A stretch of DNA of 64,000 nucleotides. It comes from Georhizobium profundi. Its GTDB lineage: Bacteria; Pseudomonadota; Alphaproteobacteria; Rhizobiales; Rhizobiaceae. Location of the stretch: positions 2,380,001-2,444,000 of the forward strand of contig NZ_CP032509.1 of the NCBI RefSeq assembly GCF_003952725.1, read 5' to 3'. Below, in pieces: positions 49,385 through 56,922 of this stretch. Made by a program: the position numbers and the translations under genes. The notes below the pieces were generated by a model. That model worked only from the letters and a program-made list of their open reading frames with translations. It did no database searches and was not told the DNA's origin. How positions within the stretch are numbered: the stretch's first letter is position 1; every line of letters starts with the position of its first letter.

Positions 49385-49460
49385 GAGCCTGTAGCTCAGC
49401 TGGTAGAGCAACTGACTTTTAATCAGTAGGTCCAGGGTTCGACCCCCTGCGGGCTCACCA
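49385..49460 (+). tRNA. tRNA-Lys(TTT), probable integration site
   Basis: 76 bases including encoded CCA. Acceptor GAGCCTG pairs with CGGGCTC; D-arm TAGCTCAGCTGGTAGAGC; anticodon stem ACTGA/TCAGT with loop CTTTTAA, anticodon TTT; T-arm CAGGG-TTCGACC-CCCTG. A tyrosine integrase gene and phage genes begin just downstream, so its 3' end is the likely attachment site. Confidence 0.95.
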
Positions 49461-49688
49461 ATCGAACCAATGACTTAGTCATTACGATCGGTGAACGGAA
49501 GCGGAACGTGGGGCATTTGTGGGGTTTTCTCCTATTGACCCACAGCCCCATGGGTTCCCTGGTCGTTCCTGTCAGATCCGGCCCGGCTGCGGCAGACACG
49601 CAAGCACTGATCCTTCCATCGCAAGAAACCGTTCGAAAATAGGCTAAGGCGCGCAGGGCAGCTTTGAAGGAAAGACAGCCATTTTTGC

Positions 49689-50261
49689 TTAAGCGCGGGG
49701 AAGCGTAACGTCTGCTGCTATCGTTAGCGTTTTGCCGTCATAGGTCAGTGGATGAGACGGCATTGGCGTCAAATGCTGCACGCTATCTTCATCAACCTGA
49801 TATCCGTGTTTCGTGAGGAACTCCACAATTTGTCGGCCGGTCTTCCAAGCCCTGGCTGAAGGCCCCACAATCAGGACAGCTAAAGGTTTGTCCTTCGGTA
49901 CTTTAACAAGGAGGTCCTGGCCGAGCGCTTCATTGAACTCGAGTCTTCGATCCCCATAATTATTCACCGGGCCGATATGTCCGTAATTGCTTCCGAAGTT
50001 ATTGTAGTTGTCGCCCGTCATCTGCGGCTCTCGTTTTCTTGGTGCTGTCAAATTCCATGCCCAGAACCATAATGCAGCGGTCAGGACAGACAACATCGAG
50101 GCGGGAAGGGAATTGCTGATGACCCAATTCCAAATTGGGTCTATCGCAGCTCGAGCCTCAGGCCAAATAGCAGCTGCGCCGAGGGCGGTAGCAACGACAA
50201 ATGCGATGACCGCCGGTATCCACTGAAGGAGCTGATGCAGGCTCGAAACCATGCAGCACAC
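49689..50261 (-). CDS. Accessory two-helix membrane protein at the element edge
   Basis: 190 residues, not recognised. Two N-terminal transmembrane helices (residues about 10-35 and 48-72) are followed by a polar linker containing NYNNFGSNYGHIGPVNNYG and a soluble domain with the strand-rich LAVLIVGPSARAWKTGRQIVEFL. Lower GC than the integrase beside it. Genes between an att site and integrase are often lysogenic-conversion or defence genes; that role is inferred from position only. Confidence 0.7.
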   Translation of the reverse strand: MCCMVSSLHQLLQWIPAVIAFVVATALGAAAIWPEARAAIDPIWNWVISNSLPASMLSVLTAALWFWAWNLTAPRKREPQMTGDNYNNFGSNYGHIGPVNNYGDRRLEFNEALGQDLLVKVPKDKPLAVLIVGPSARAWKTGRQIVEFLTKHGYQVDEDSVQHLTPMPSHPLTYDGKTLTIAADVTLPRA

Positions 50262-50308
50262 ATATCACCGCATCCATTGATTCGTAATGGTGGGTGAGCA
50301 TCCGCCGT

Positions 50309-51607
50309 TTAGAGACCCGTCTCCGTTTCGCCACCGTCGTCGTACCACGACATCATCTTGCCGATCGCGTTGTCGGCCATCTCCGGATGGCGCGCGAGGT
50401 AGTGCTTGAGCACCTGCGTAGCGCTGGCAAGTGAGTGGCCGGTGACCGATGTGATTTCAGGGATGGTCGCGCCGGCGAGCGCCATCCAGACCACGGCCGT
50501 ATCGCGGAAGTCCATTTCCCAGAAGCCCTCGAGCGTCGGGCAGGGCGCGATGATCTGGCGGCCGTTCTCGTCGACGACGCCCTTGACTGCCTGCTCCTGG
50601 ACGATCCGGAACATGCGGCGATAGGGCCAGGCGCCAAAGGGCTGCCAGGTCTGCTCGTTGAGGATGACGTGGGGTGAGACGATGCCGGCGGCCTGGCGGC
50701 GCTCCTGTGCTGCCTTGAGCCTGCGGGCGAGCTCCGGCGGTTCCTTAATGGCGACGACGGCGCCCGTCTTCGCCTGGCGGAAGACGCGCCGGCCGTTGAC
50801 GAGGCCGCGATCGACGAGCTCCAGGCGATCAGCCTGGCGCTGCCCCGTCCAGACGGCGAGGGTGAACATGTCGCCGAGCTCCGGCCGGCCCATGTGATCG
50901 GCGACCGCGACGAGCGTCTCGAGCTCGGCACGCGAGGCGAAGCGCACGCGCGGCTCCGGTGTCGCCATGCCCAGGCCAAGCGCCGGGTTCGTCTTCAGTC
51001 GCTTGAACTTGCCCCGGTTGAGGCCCCAGCTGATCGCGGCCGAGAGCGTGGCCATGGCGCCGCGCGCCGTCGCCAGGCCGCGCGTCTGCCAGAGATCCTC
51101 ATAAAGCCCATAGCAGATGACGCGATCGAGCGCGTCGACTTCCGACGCCCAGAGATCCGGATCGTGGCTCTCGATCACGCGCGCCTTCTGCTTGAAATCG
51201 CGGATCGTGTTGGCCGTGTAGATCTTGCCGCCGATGGGTTTCCTTGCCCCGCCCTTAAGCTTCTCGCCTTCGGCTGCGGCGCTGGCGGGGGCCCCGATAC
51301 CGCCGAACTTCGGCGATCGATACCAGTCTTCGAACAGGCGGCCGAGCGGATAGGTGGGGGCGATCTTCTTCGGTGCCGTGCGCGCGGCCACCGCGCTGCG
51401 CTTCGCGTTGTGCCGATCGGCGGCGAGCTTGCGGCAGAAATCCACCGACCAGTCCACGGCCTCGCCGCGGCTGAACCATCGGCCGTCGGCGTGCTTGAGA
51501 TCTTGGGCGACATAGCCGAGCGCGCGCAGCGTCTTCGCCGGCGAGAAGCGCGGCCGGCCGTCTCGCCAGTCGACGTGTGGATGGGGGTTCTTGCGTTTCG
51601 TCGGCAT
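50309..51607 (-). CDS. Phage tyrosine integrase
   Basis: 432 residues from the ATG at 51607 (in-frame 51631 is an alternative). The C-terminal catalytic domain has box I Arg in VWTGQRQADRLE, box II as MDFRDTAVVWMALAG with the His of HxxR replaced, TGHS, and the nucleophile Tyr in VLKHYLARH. This variant box II is common in alphaproteobacterial phage integrases with a (D)LRGTAV motif. It points toward the tRNA-Lys, as expected for the enzyme that integrated there. Confidence 0.92.
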   Translation of the reverse strand: MPTKRKNPHPHVDWRDGRPRFSPAKTLRALGYVAQDLKHADGRWFSRGEAVDWSVDFCRKLAADRHNAKRSAVAARTAPKKIAPTYPLGRLFEDWYRSPKFGGIGAPASAAAEGEKLKGGARKPIGGKIYTANTIRDFKQKARVIESHDPDLWASEVDALDRVICYGLYEDLWQTRGLATARGAMATLSAAISWGLNRGKFKRLKTNPALGLGMATPEPRVRFASRAELETLVAVADHMGRPELGDMFTLAVWTGQRQADRLELVDRGLVNGRRVFRQAKTGAVVAIKEPPELARRLKAAQERRQAAGIVSPHVILNEQTWQPFGAWPYRRMFRIVQEQAVKGVVDENGRQIIAPCPTLEGFWEMDFRDTAVVWMALAGATIPEITSVTGHSLASATQVLKHYLARHPEMADNAIGKMMSWYDDGGETETGL

Positions 51608-51671
51608 GATCGCGGCTCCATTCGTGATCATCGGGCAGCATGAGATCGCCCGGGCAGGAAGTCAAAGAAAT

Positions 51672-51702
51672 GCAGGCGGCTACTCGAACACAGGCCGCCT
51701 GC
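51672..51702 (-). terminator. Hairpin between the leftward operon and the integrase gene
   Basis: GCAGGCGGC (51672-51680) and GCCGCCTGC (51694-51702) form a perfect 9-bp stem with a 13-base loop. On the minus strand ATTTCTTTG follows, a weak T-tract. It may end the leftward early transcript before int or protect the int leader. Confidence 0.45.
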
Positions 51703-51762
51703 CAGGTGGGTCCGCCTCGTTATGCTTGGGAGGAAACGGCAGACCGGGGGAGATGGTGCGCG

Positions 51763-52092
51763 TCAGACGCGATGGTGAGCAGGTGGCTTGCGAAGCTGCC
51801 ACAGCTCGCGGTCAACCAGCTCGACATCGCCATTGGCATCTATGCGCATGAAGGCGCTGCCGTGCGTGTTGGCTTCGACGATGACCCGTTCGAGCAGATA
51901 CTCGAAGTCGCCGCCGAAACGCCTGTTCCAAGCGGCACGCGCCTGGCCTTCGTTCGCCCGGCTGTCCGTCTCGGCACCGCAGTCGTTGCAGCTGATCCAC
52001 GAAGCCGTGGTCCGGTTCACGCGCATGTCGCGGCCGCCGCAGAATGGGCACGGCTTTAGCTCATCGGCCTCGTTCGTCATCTCGTGCTTCAC
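51763..52092 (-). CDS. Lar-like restriction alleviation protein (zinc ribbon)
   Basis: 109 residues from GTG at 52092, whose GTGA overlaps the upstream stop; ATG at 52080 is the alternative. The motif ELKPCPFCGG followed by ISCNDCGAET gives two CxxC pairs, and EGQARAAWNRR follows, as in the Lar/DUF551-linked phage family. Rac-prophage Lar (RalR) modulates EcoKI restriction; this family membership suggests but does not prove anti-restriction. Confidence 0.75.
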   Translation of the reverse strand: MKHEMTNEADELKPCPFCGGRDMRVNRTTASWISCNDCGAETDSRANEGQARAAWNRRFGGDFEYLLERVIVEANTHGSAFMRIDANGDVELVDRELWQLRKPPAHHRV

Positions 52093-52436
52093 GCGCCCAT
52101 CTCCTTGCCAGCCAGCCCATGGGCCACACGCCACGGACAATCGCGCGCGACCTCGCCATGGGGGCAGGTGCAGGCAATGCGGAGGGCACAGTGGCAGCGC
52201 GTTTCAAATTTCGGATCGTTCTCCACAGCCACCACCAGCGGCACCACGTTGCCAGCGAAGGTGCGATGCGCTCCATCATCGGCTCTTGCCCGGCCGAGGC
52301 GCTCGGCGTCGGCTTCTTCCATATCCCGGCGGAGCATGGCTAGCTCAACGACGTGGCTGGCAAGCCGGTCCCTGATCCGGTCGAACTCCTGGAAGGTTTC
52401 GTCCATGGCATCGACGATGCGCTTGAGCTCGCTCAT
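52089..52436 (-). CDS. Small unknown phage early protein
   Basis: 115 residues. An N-terminal coiled coil (residues about 1-45) is followed by a Cys/His-rich patch, CHCALRIACTCPHGEVARDC, that may bind metal. Overlaps both neighbours (4 bases each), so it is part of the leftward early operon. Not recognised. Confidence 0.7.
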   Translation of the reverse strand: MSELKRIVDAMDETFQEFDRIRDRLASHVVELAMLRRDMEEADAERLGRARADDGAHRTFAGNVVPLVVAVENDPKFETRCHCALRIACTCPHGEVARDCPWRVAHGLAGKEMGA

Positions 52437-52717
52437 TGCGACTTCTCCTTCCGGGTGCGTTCCAGCTGCATGAGGGCGAGCTGGCCGGCTTCGGTGAGGC
52501 GCAGCCTCTTGGCGAAGCCGGTGTTCATTTCGCGGATCAGGCGGCGTGCTTTCACGGCCTCGACGAGCGAATAGGAGTAGCGCTGGCCGGCGAAGTCCCA
52601 GCCGTTCTTGATGCGCTTGCCTTCGAGCTTCTCGACGCTTGTGAGCAGCTGGCGCTGCCTGGCGGTGAGCACCTGGCGCGGTGCGATGACGGCGGCATTC
52701 TCGAGGATCGACGTCAT
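52433..52717 (-). CDS. Small unknown phage early protein, possible winged helix
   Basis: 94 residues. The layout, a helix, TARQRQLLTSVEKLEG, a Tyr-rich turn and KRLRLTEAGQLALMQLE, resembles a winged-helix where the last part (LTEAGQLAL) is the usual wing/helix signature. DNA binding is a guess. ATGA overlap with neighbours. Confidence 0.65.
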   Translation of the reverse strand: MTSILENAAVIAPRQVLTARQRQLLTSVEKLEGKRIKNGWDFAGQRYSYSLVEAVKARRLIREMNTGFAKRLRLTEAGQLALMQLERTRKEKSQ

Positions 52718-53103
52718 GCGTTGCCTCCCGCGACCGTCGGGATCTCCGAGGCGATGCCTAGATGACCCTCGCCGTTGCGCAGCGCCCGCAGCATCAGCGT
52801 GTAGATCTTCGCGATCGTGTCACTCGGCTCCTGGCCGGCGTTGTGCTCCAGTGACATGACGAAGCTGAACAGCATGTTGGCCATGACCGCGCAGCGATGG
52901 TCGGTGCGGCTCATGTGGTTGAACTCGTCGGCCATCCATGCCTGCAACTCGATCTGCAGATCGATCGCGCGGCGCTGTACCTCCAGCAGTGCGCGATCAT
53001 CCTTGCAATCTGCCTTCTCGTCGCCCTGGCGCAGCGCTTCGAGGACGTTGACCCGTGCGTGCTGGCGCAGAAGATCAACGTCGATATGTCGCGGCCGGTT
53101 CAT
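52714..53103 (-). CDS. Small unknown phage early protein
   Basis: 129 residues, helical, no recognised motif. It overlaps the upstream DNA-binding gene and the downstream gene by 4 bases each and so is translated from the same leftward message. Confidence 0.7.
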   Translation of the reverse strand: MNRPRHIDVDLLRQHARVNVLEALRQGDEKADCKDDRALLEVQRRAIDLQIELQAWMADEFNHMSRTDHRCAVMANMLFSFVMSLEHNAGQEPSDTIAKIYTLMLRALRNGEGHLGIASEIPTVAGGNA

Positions 53104-53384
53104 GCCCGGCCTCCATAGCGCAGGCGCAGGGCGGCGTTTTGGGCGGCGATCGCGTCGGCCGCCGGCGGCGGATCTCGTGGGGCCTCATTGTCGTTGGCCG
53201 CAAGCGCGTTGCCTTCCAGCCAGGTTTCGATCGAGCGGCGTGGCCAGAGCCAGCCGGCGGCCGACTTGCGCGGCATGCCGAGCTTCACGTGACGCTGCAG
53301 CCAGGTGCGCTTCAGCGTGTCGGGCTTCAGGCCCAGCATCTCTGCCAGCTCCTTCAGCCCTACGAATTTTTCTGAGAGATGCAT
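53100..53384 (-). CDS. Helix-turn-helix (excisionase/AlpA-like) protein, first gene of the leftward operon
   Basis: 94 residues. KFVGLKELAEMLGLKPDTLKRTW is a MerR/excisionase-type HTH, then WPRRSIETWLEG fits the wing. First gene after the leftward promoter, so it may be excisionase or a control protein. The C-terminal third is Ala/Pro-rich. Family assignment is by pattern only. Confidence 0.7.
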   Translation of the reverse strand: MHLSEKFVGLKELAEMLGLKPDTLKRTWLQRHVKLGMPRKSAAGWLWPRRSIETWLEGNALAANDNEAPRDPPPAADAIAAQNAALRLRYGGRA

Positions 53385-53431
53385 CGCGATCCCCTCGCTT
53401 CCCCCAAATCACCATGATCAGGGTCGAGCGA

Positions 53432-53460
53432 AGGATGTGAATGAAATCACTTTATGTCAA
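53432..53460 (-). promoter_or_regulatory. Leftward early promoter with repressor operator
   Basis: On the minus strand TTGACA (53460-53455) is a perfect -35; 17 bases on, CATCCT is a weak -10. The palindrome GTGA-N6-TCAC (53437-53450) fills the spacer. The same 17-base block, with two differences, is at the rightward promoter (54462), which marks it as an operator of the element's own repressor. Confidence 0.65.
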
Positions 53461-53622
53461 GAATTTTCCATGGAACGTGTTCACACCTGTAGGTGACGCG
53501 ATGCGGCGTAGCCGTCTGCCTGGCATTGGTGTCCACAGATTTCGCTATTTCGCGAGCTCGCTTTATCGCGATCCTCAGCGGCCGAGGATTTTGCAACGGG
53601 TTGCACGCGATGTTTTCCGCCC

Positions 53623-53767
53623 GGTTTAATCAAGTGCCAGCGCGTGGCTAAACCGTGTGGTTTAGTCCAGTGCGAGTCTGGCGAAATCCGCCCGGGTTGA
53701 TCTAGTGCGGAGCGCCAGAAATCCGCCCGGTTTAGTCCAGTGCCAACCGTGCGGTTTAATCAAGTGC
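53623..53767. repeat. Five direct repeats of GGTTTARTCMAGTGC
   Basis: Copies of a 15-base motif start at 53623, 53659, 53694, 53729 and 53753 (spacing 36, 35, 35, 24). Copies 1 and 5 are identical (GGTTTAATCAAGTGC), as are 2 and 4 (GGTTTAGTCCAGTGC); copy 3 is GGGTTGATCTAGTGC. The units share upstream CCGCCCGG. The array ends 3 bases before the repressor stop codon. Iteron, centromere-like or stoperator-like function is possible. Confidence 0.8.
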
Positions 53768-53771
53768 GGGA

Positions 53772-54413
53772 TTAGGCGGCGTTTGCGGAACGCTCGCGCA
53801 TCATCGTGACGACGACGCCCTTGATCTGAACGCGCTCGTTATCGACGAGCAAAGGTCTGCGCAGCGAGTTGTCCATCGAGGCCGCGACCAGGAATGGGTG
53901 CTCGTAAACCCTGAACAGGATCTCAGCCTGGCCCATGGCGTTCATCACCTGCGCGCAGACCACGTCGCCGTTGCTCGGGGTTGCGTTCATGTCGACGACC
54001 AGGACGTCGCCCGGCAGGTAACCGGCCGTCTCTAAGCCACGAGAACGCAGGATCCAGGGATCGATGCCGTTGCGCATGCTTTTGAGCTCGACCAGCATCT
54101 TTCGCAGAGTGCCTGCACTGTCGCGGCTCTCGATGACGAGGTCGTAGTGGGTTGCCTCGTCCTCTGCCAAGCCGCGCTGCATGGCAGGTGGCTTGCGCTC
54201 GAATGGCGGGATGCCACCCACAGCGGCGATTTTCTCGATCACTTCTGTTGAGAGGGTCGCGGTCCCAGAAGTGTCGTTGACGAACTTCGTCAAAGTCGAC
54301 GGGTTGATGCCCGCCTCGCGTGAGAGGCGCGCACGTTTCCAATCCTTGAAATCAAGGATTGCGTTCACCCACTCCAGGTGTTTTCGCCGGACGTTTTCCA
54401 CAACGCGATACAT
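53772..54413 (-). CDS. CI-like phage repressor without recognisable autoprotease residues
   Basis: 213 residues from the ATG at 54413. An N-terminal HTH (ARLSREAGINPSTLTKFVND) is joined to an S24/LexA-like domain with GYLPGDVLVVD and GDVVCAQVMN. Where LexA has the Ser of SMxP, this protein reads RSRGLETAGYLP, and the lysine position near AEILFRVYEHP has no Lys. It may therefore not self-cleave. Two matched operators flank it. The frame extends to 54992 but the extension overlaps the rightward operon. Confidence 0.82.
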   Translation of the reverse strand: MYRVVENVRRKHLEWVNAILDFKDWKRARLSREAGINPSTLTKFVNDTSGTATLSTEVIEKIAAVGGIPPFERKPPAMQRGLAEDEATHYDLVIESRDSAGTLRKMLVELKSMRNGIDPWILRSRGLETAGYLPGDVLVVDMNATPSNGDVVCAQVMNAMGQAEILFRVYEHPFLVAASMDNSLRRPLLVDNERVQIKGVVVTMMRERSANAA

Positions 54414-54453
54414 AGCAGCGTCCGCATCACAAGCCTGACGGCCTGGAATTAAC

Positions 54454-54480
54454 TTGACTAAGTGAAGCAAATCACTTTTT
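54454..54480 (+). promoter_or_regulatory. Rightward early promoter with repressor operator
   Basis: TTGACT (54454-54459) is a good -35; the spacer contains the palindrome GTGA-N6-TCAC (54462-54475), followed by a T-run. It matches the operator at 53437. The start of the first rightward gene is 34 bases downstream of the operator. Confidence 0.6.
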
Positions 54481-54513
54481 CGATGGAAAAGGCAATGGAG
54501 GCTCCGTCGAAAA

Positions 54514-54747
54514 ATGACACAAATGCGGCGATGGTCTGAGGTCAAGCGCAAAATCCAGTCGGTGGAGTGGACGATTGCGGGTCTCGCACGCAAGGCCGGC
54601 ATCTCGGAAAGCACCATCCACAAGGGCGTGAAGCACAACACGTCGCTGCGGCCATCTACGGCGAAGGTCATCGGCGACGCTTTCGCCGAGCATGCCAGGG
54701 AAGAGGCGCTTGCCGAGGCGCAGGACGCGCAAGAGCGCGCAGCATGA
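54514..54747 (+). CDS. Small HTH (Cro-like) protein, first gene of the rightward operon
   Basis: 77 residues. WTIAGLARKAGISESTIHKGV is a clear XRE-type HTH, followed by an Ala/Glu-rich helix. Position and size suit a Cro-type or early activator protein. The stop overlaps the next ATG. Confidence 0.78.
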   Translation: MTQMRRWSEVKRKIQSVEWTIAGLARKAGISESTIHKGVKHNTSLRPSTAKVIGDAFAEHAREEALAEAQDAQERAA

Positions 54748-54989
54748 TCATCTCCGAGATCAACATCTGCGACCGCGTGCGGCCCGGGCAGGATCCGAGC
54801 GGCGTGCATGAAAGCATGCTCGACGACATCAAGCGTGAGGCCCGCCGGGCCGCCTGGCGCGGGATCACCTTCACCCACTACGGCTTCGACAAGGCTTCCG
54901 GCCGCGTCGCCATCCAGGCGATCGCCGGCACCGGCCCGGCCACGCTCGACGCCCTCAAGCTTTTCGCAATCGAGGAGAGACGGCGATGA
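54744..54989 (+). CDS. Small unknown phage early protein
   Basis: 81 residues starting MIISEINICDRVRP; contains WRGITFTHYGF and a C-terminal helix. ATGA overlaps on both sides show it is translated with its neighbours. Not recognised. Confidence 0.72.
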   Translation: MIISEINICDRVRPGQDPSGVHESMLDDIKREARRAAWRGITFTHYGFDKASGRVAIQAIAGTGPATLDALKLFAIEERRR

Positions 54990-55159
54990 CACCCGAATTC
55001 ACCTTGCTTTGTGTTCTCTTAGGCGCCGGCGTGGCGCTGCTCTATGGTGGCGCGGCCGGGATCGTCGGCGCCGACAGCGCCCGCGAGCGGGCAGGTGGCT
55101 CGATCGTCTTCGCCGCCGGCGTCGCGGTCATCACCATTATCTGCTGGGGCACGGTATGA
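54986..55159 (+). CDS. Small two-helix membrane protein
   Basis: 57 residues. Two hydrophobic segments (about residues 6-26 and 38-56) separated by the charged GADSARERAGG make it a membrane hairpin. It overlaps both neighbours by 4 bases, which supports that it is real despite its size. Function unknown; an exclusion or membrane-associated early role is possible. Confidence 0.7.
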   Translation: MTPEFTLLCVLLGAGVALLYGGAAGIVGADSARERAGGSIVFAAGVAVITIICWGTV

Positions 55160-55491
55160 CCCTGATGGAACCGATGATCCGCGCCATGCACGCCGCGCTG
55201 GACGACGCCGGGCGGGCCGACGTGCTTTTGCGCTGCCCGCGTGCGGTGCTGATGAAGTTTCACCACGTGTTCATGGATGCCTGCGGCAAAGCGCAATTCG
55301 AGGCCGGGATCGAATATCTGATCGTCGAGCAATCGGCGCGCCATGCCGTGCTGCAGGCCGACGGCACCTTGCCCCCGGTGATGCAGGCGGGCTGCGACAT
55401 GATGCGGCTCAATCTCGTGAGGATCGTGAAGGCCGCTGCCCAGGCGCGGAAAGCCGAGGCTGCGATCGGAGAGGGGACCGATGCCCCATGA
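55156..55491 (+). CDS. Small unknown phage early protein
   Basis: 111 residues, helical, with several Met residues and RCPRAVLMKFHHVFMDACG. ATGA overlaps with neighbours. No motif recognised. Confidence 0.72.
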   Translation: MTLMEPMIRAMHAALDDAGRADVLLRCPRAVLMKFHHVFMDACGKAQFEAGIEYLIVEQSARHAVLQADGTLPPVMQAGCDMMRLNLVRIVKAAAQARKAEAAIGEGTDAP

Positions 55492-56000
55492 CGGATGTCA
55501 TTGCGATCGAGGATCGGCGGCTCGCTCTCAAGGTGTCGATCCGGAAGCTGGAACGCACAGCCGGGCTTTCGCACGGCGAGTATCGCCGGATCGTCGACAG
55601 CCAGAGCTGCCGGCCGACGACAATCGCCAAGTTGGAACAGGCCTTGGCGCGGCTTTCGCGGCGCGAGGATCCGCACGATCGCGAGCGGCTCGAGGAATGC
55701 GTGTTCCGGCTATGCGTGGCGATCGTGGCGATGGAGGCCGGCACCAATGCCGCCTTCGTCTTTTCCCACGACCCGGCCAAGCGGGCGACGGCGAACCCGG
55801 ACTGGATGCGCGCGGCCGAGCTGCGCCGCAAGGCGCTTTACATGGCCAATGTCGTCGTCGGCCTGCCACAGGCCACGCTGGCGCGCGCCGCCGGCATGAC
55901 GAAATCGGCCGTCTCGCTCGCCATGCAGGAGCTCGAAGCCGAGCGGCCGGACAGCGGCCCGGATTTTTTCAGCCATTTCGAGGAGGCGTTGCAGGGATGA
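55488..56000 (+). CDS. Phage protein with C-terminal helix-turn-helix
   Basis: 170 residues. GLPQATLARAAGMTKSAVSLAMQELE is a strong HTH near the C-terminus; the N-terminus (KLERTAGLSHGEYRRIVD) may be a second HTH. It could be a replication or transcription control protein. ATGA overlaps on both sides. Confidence 0.75.
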   Translation: MTDVIAIEDRRLALKVSIRKLERTAGLSHGEYRRIVDSQSCRPTTIAKLEQALARLSRREDPHDRERLEECVFRLCVAIVAMEAGTNAAFVFSHDPAKRATANPDWMRAAELRRKALYMANVVVGLPQATLARAAGMTKSAVSLAMQELEAERPDSGPDFFSHFEEALQG

Positions 56001-56248
56001 CTAGCGCGGTCGACGAGCACCAGGTCAACAAGATCTACGACACGATGTCGGAATATTGCGCTTGCCGCGATCCGCGCGAGGTGCTGGCAGCGCTCGGCGA
56101 GCTCGTGGCCGACACCTATGTCGCCTGCTCCGGCAGCCATGCCAGCGCGATCGAGGGCGCAACGGATCTCCACCGGCAAATTTTGATCCGGATCGATGCG
56201 GCCGAACAGGCCGTCGGGATCCCGTTTCGCGGGGGTGAGCGGCAATGA
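55997..56248 (+). CDS. Small unknown phage early protein
   Basis: 83 residues, helical, with CACRDPREVLAALGELVAD. Overlaps its neighbours by 4 bases. Not recognised. Confidence 0.7.
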   Translation: MTSAVDEHQVNKIYDTMSEYCACRDPREVLAALGELVADTYVACSGSHASAIEGATDLHRQILIRIDAAEQAVGIPFRGGERQ

Positions 56249-56922
56249 GCAAGTCTAACTTCGAAGGCGATCTCTCCGGCCGCGACTATTTCGTCAAGCG
56301 CGTCGGCTGGCGCTGGCAGGTGTGGTTCCGTCACGTCGACGGCACAGGCGACGACAACGGCGCGAAAGAGTGGCTGGCCTGTGCCGTGCTCTACTGGCGC
56401 CGGATCAACGCCGAGCGTGCCGCCATTGCTATGCACCAGGCGTTCAACGCCGGCGTCTGGTGCGAAAGCGGCCGGAACAATGTCGACGCGCTTCAACAGC
56501 GGGTGGCCGCCGTATCAGGAACGCTAGAGGCGGTGGAGCCGGTGGCGTGGCCCATCGAGACGGAAGATCAGGTCGAAGCGCTCGCCCGCGAGTGCGATTG
56601 GGATAACCGCAAGTACATGACGCCGCCCGATTATACGATCTGGTGTGAGCGCATGCGGAAATTCGCTCGCCTCGCCGCCGCACCCCCATCCGATCCGGTC
56701 GGACAAGCGGCAGTGACGAAATACTGCACATGCAAAAATAGCAAGACGAACCCGTGTATCGTTTGCGGGAAGAAAAAGTTCATCGACCCGAAATGGCTTC
56801 TACGGAGGCTTGAAGCGCACCCAGATGAGGGGGAAATCGGCGCTGGTAGAGAAATGTTTTCCGCATCCCCTGCACCGGAAGCGGGAAGCGCGACCCGCCG
56901 CGATCCATGGGTGAAGCCATGA
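56245..56922 (+). CDS. Unknown phage protein with a Cys-rich knuckle
   Basis: 225 residues. The middle is Trp-rich (WRWQVWFRHVDG, WLACAVLYWRR); near the C-terminus CTCKNSKTNPCIVCGKKK may bind zinc. Its stop overlaps the primase start (ATGA). Not recognised as a family. Confidence 0.72.
   Translation: MSKSNFEGDLSGRDYFVKRVGWRWQVWFRHVDGTGDDNGAKEWLACAVLYWRRINAERAAIAMHQAFNAGVWCESGRNNVDALQQRVAAVSGTLEAVEPVAWPIETEDQVEALARECDWDNRKYMTPPDYTIWCERMRKFARLAAAPPSDPVGQAAVTKYCTCKNSKTNPCIVCGKKKFIDPKWLLRRLEAHPDEGEIGAGREMFSASPAPEAGSATRRDPWVKP

Larger units (their letters stand above)
53385..53771. other. Control region between the leftward operon and the repressor gene
   Basis: 387 bases without a credible gene. 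It contains the leftward early promoter with its operator (53432-53460) and the five-copy repeat array (53623-53767), listed separately. The segment 53461-53620 shows no clear structure. Confidence 0.7.

Noticed and set aside
53623..53767. CRISPR array
   Set aside because: Repeats are only 15 bases, spacing is irregular and short (24-36 in total), and no cas gene is present.
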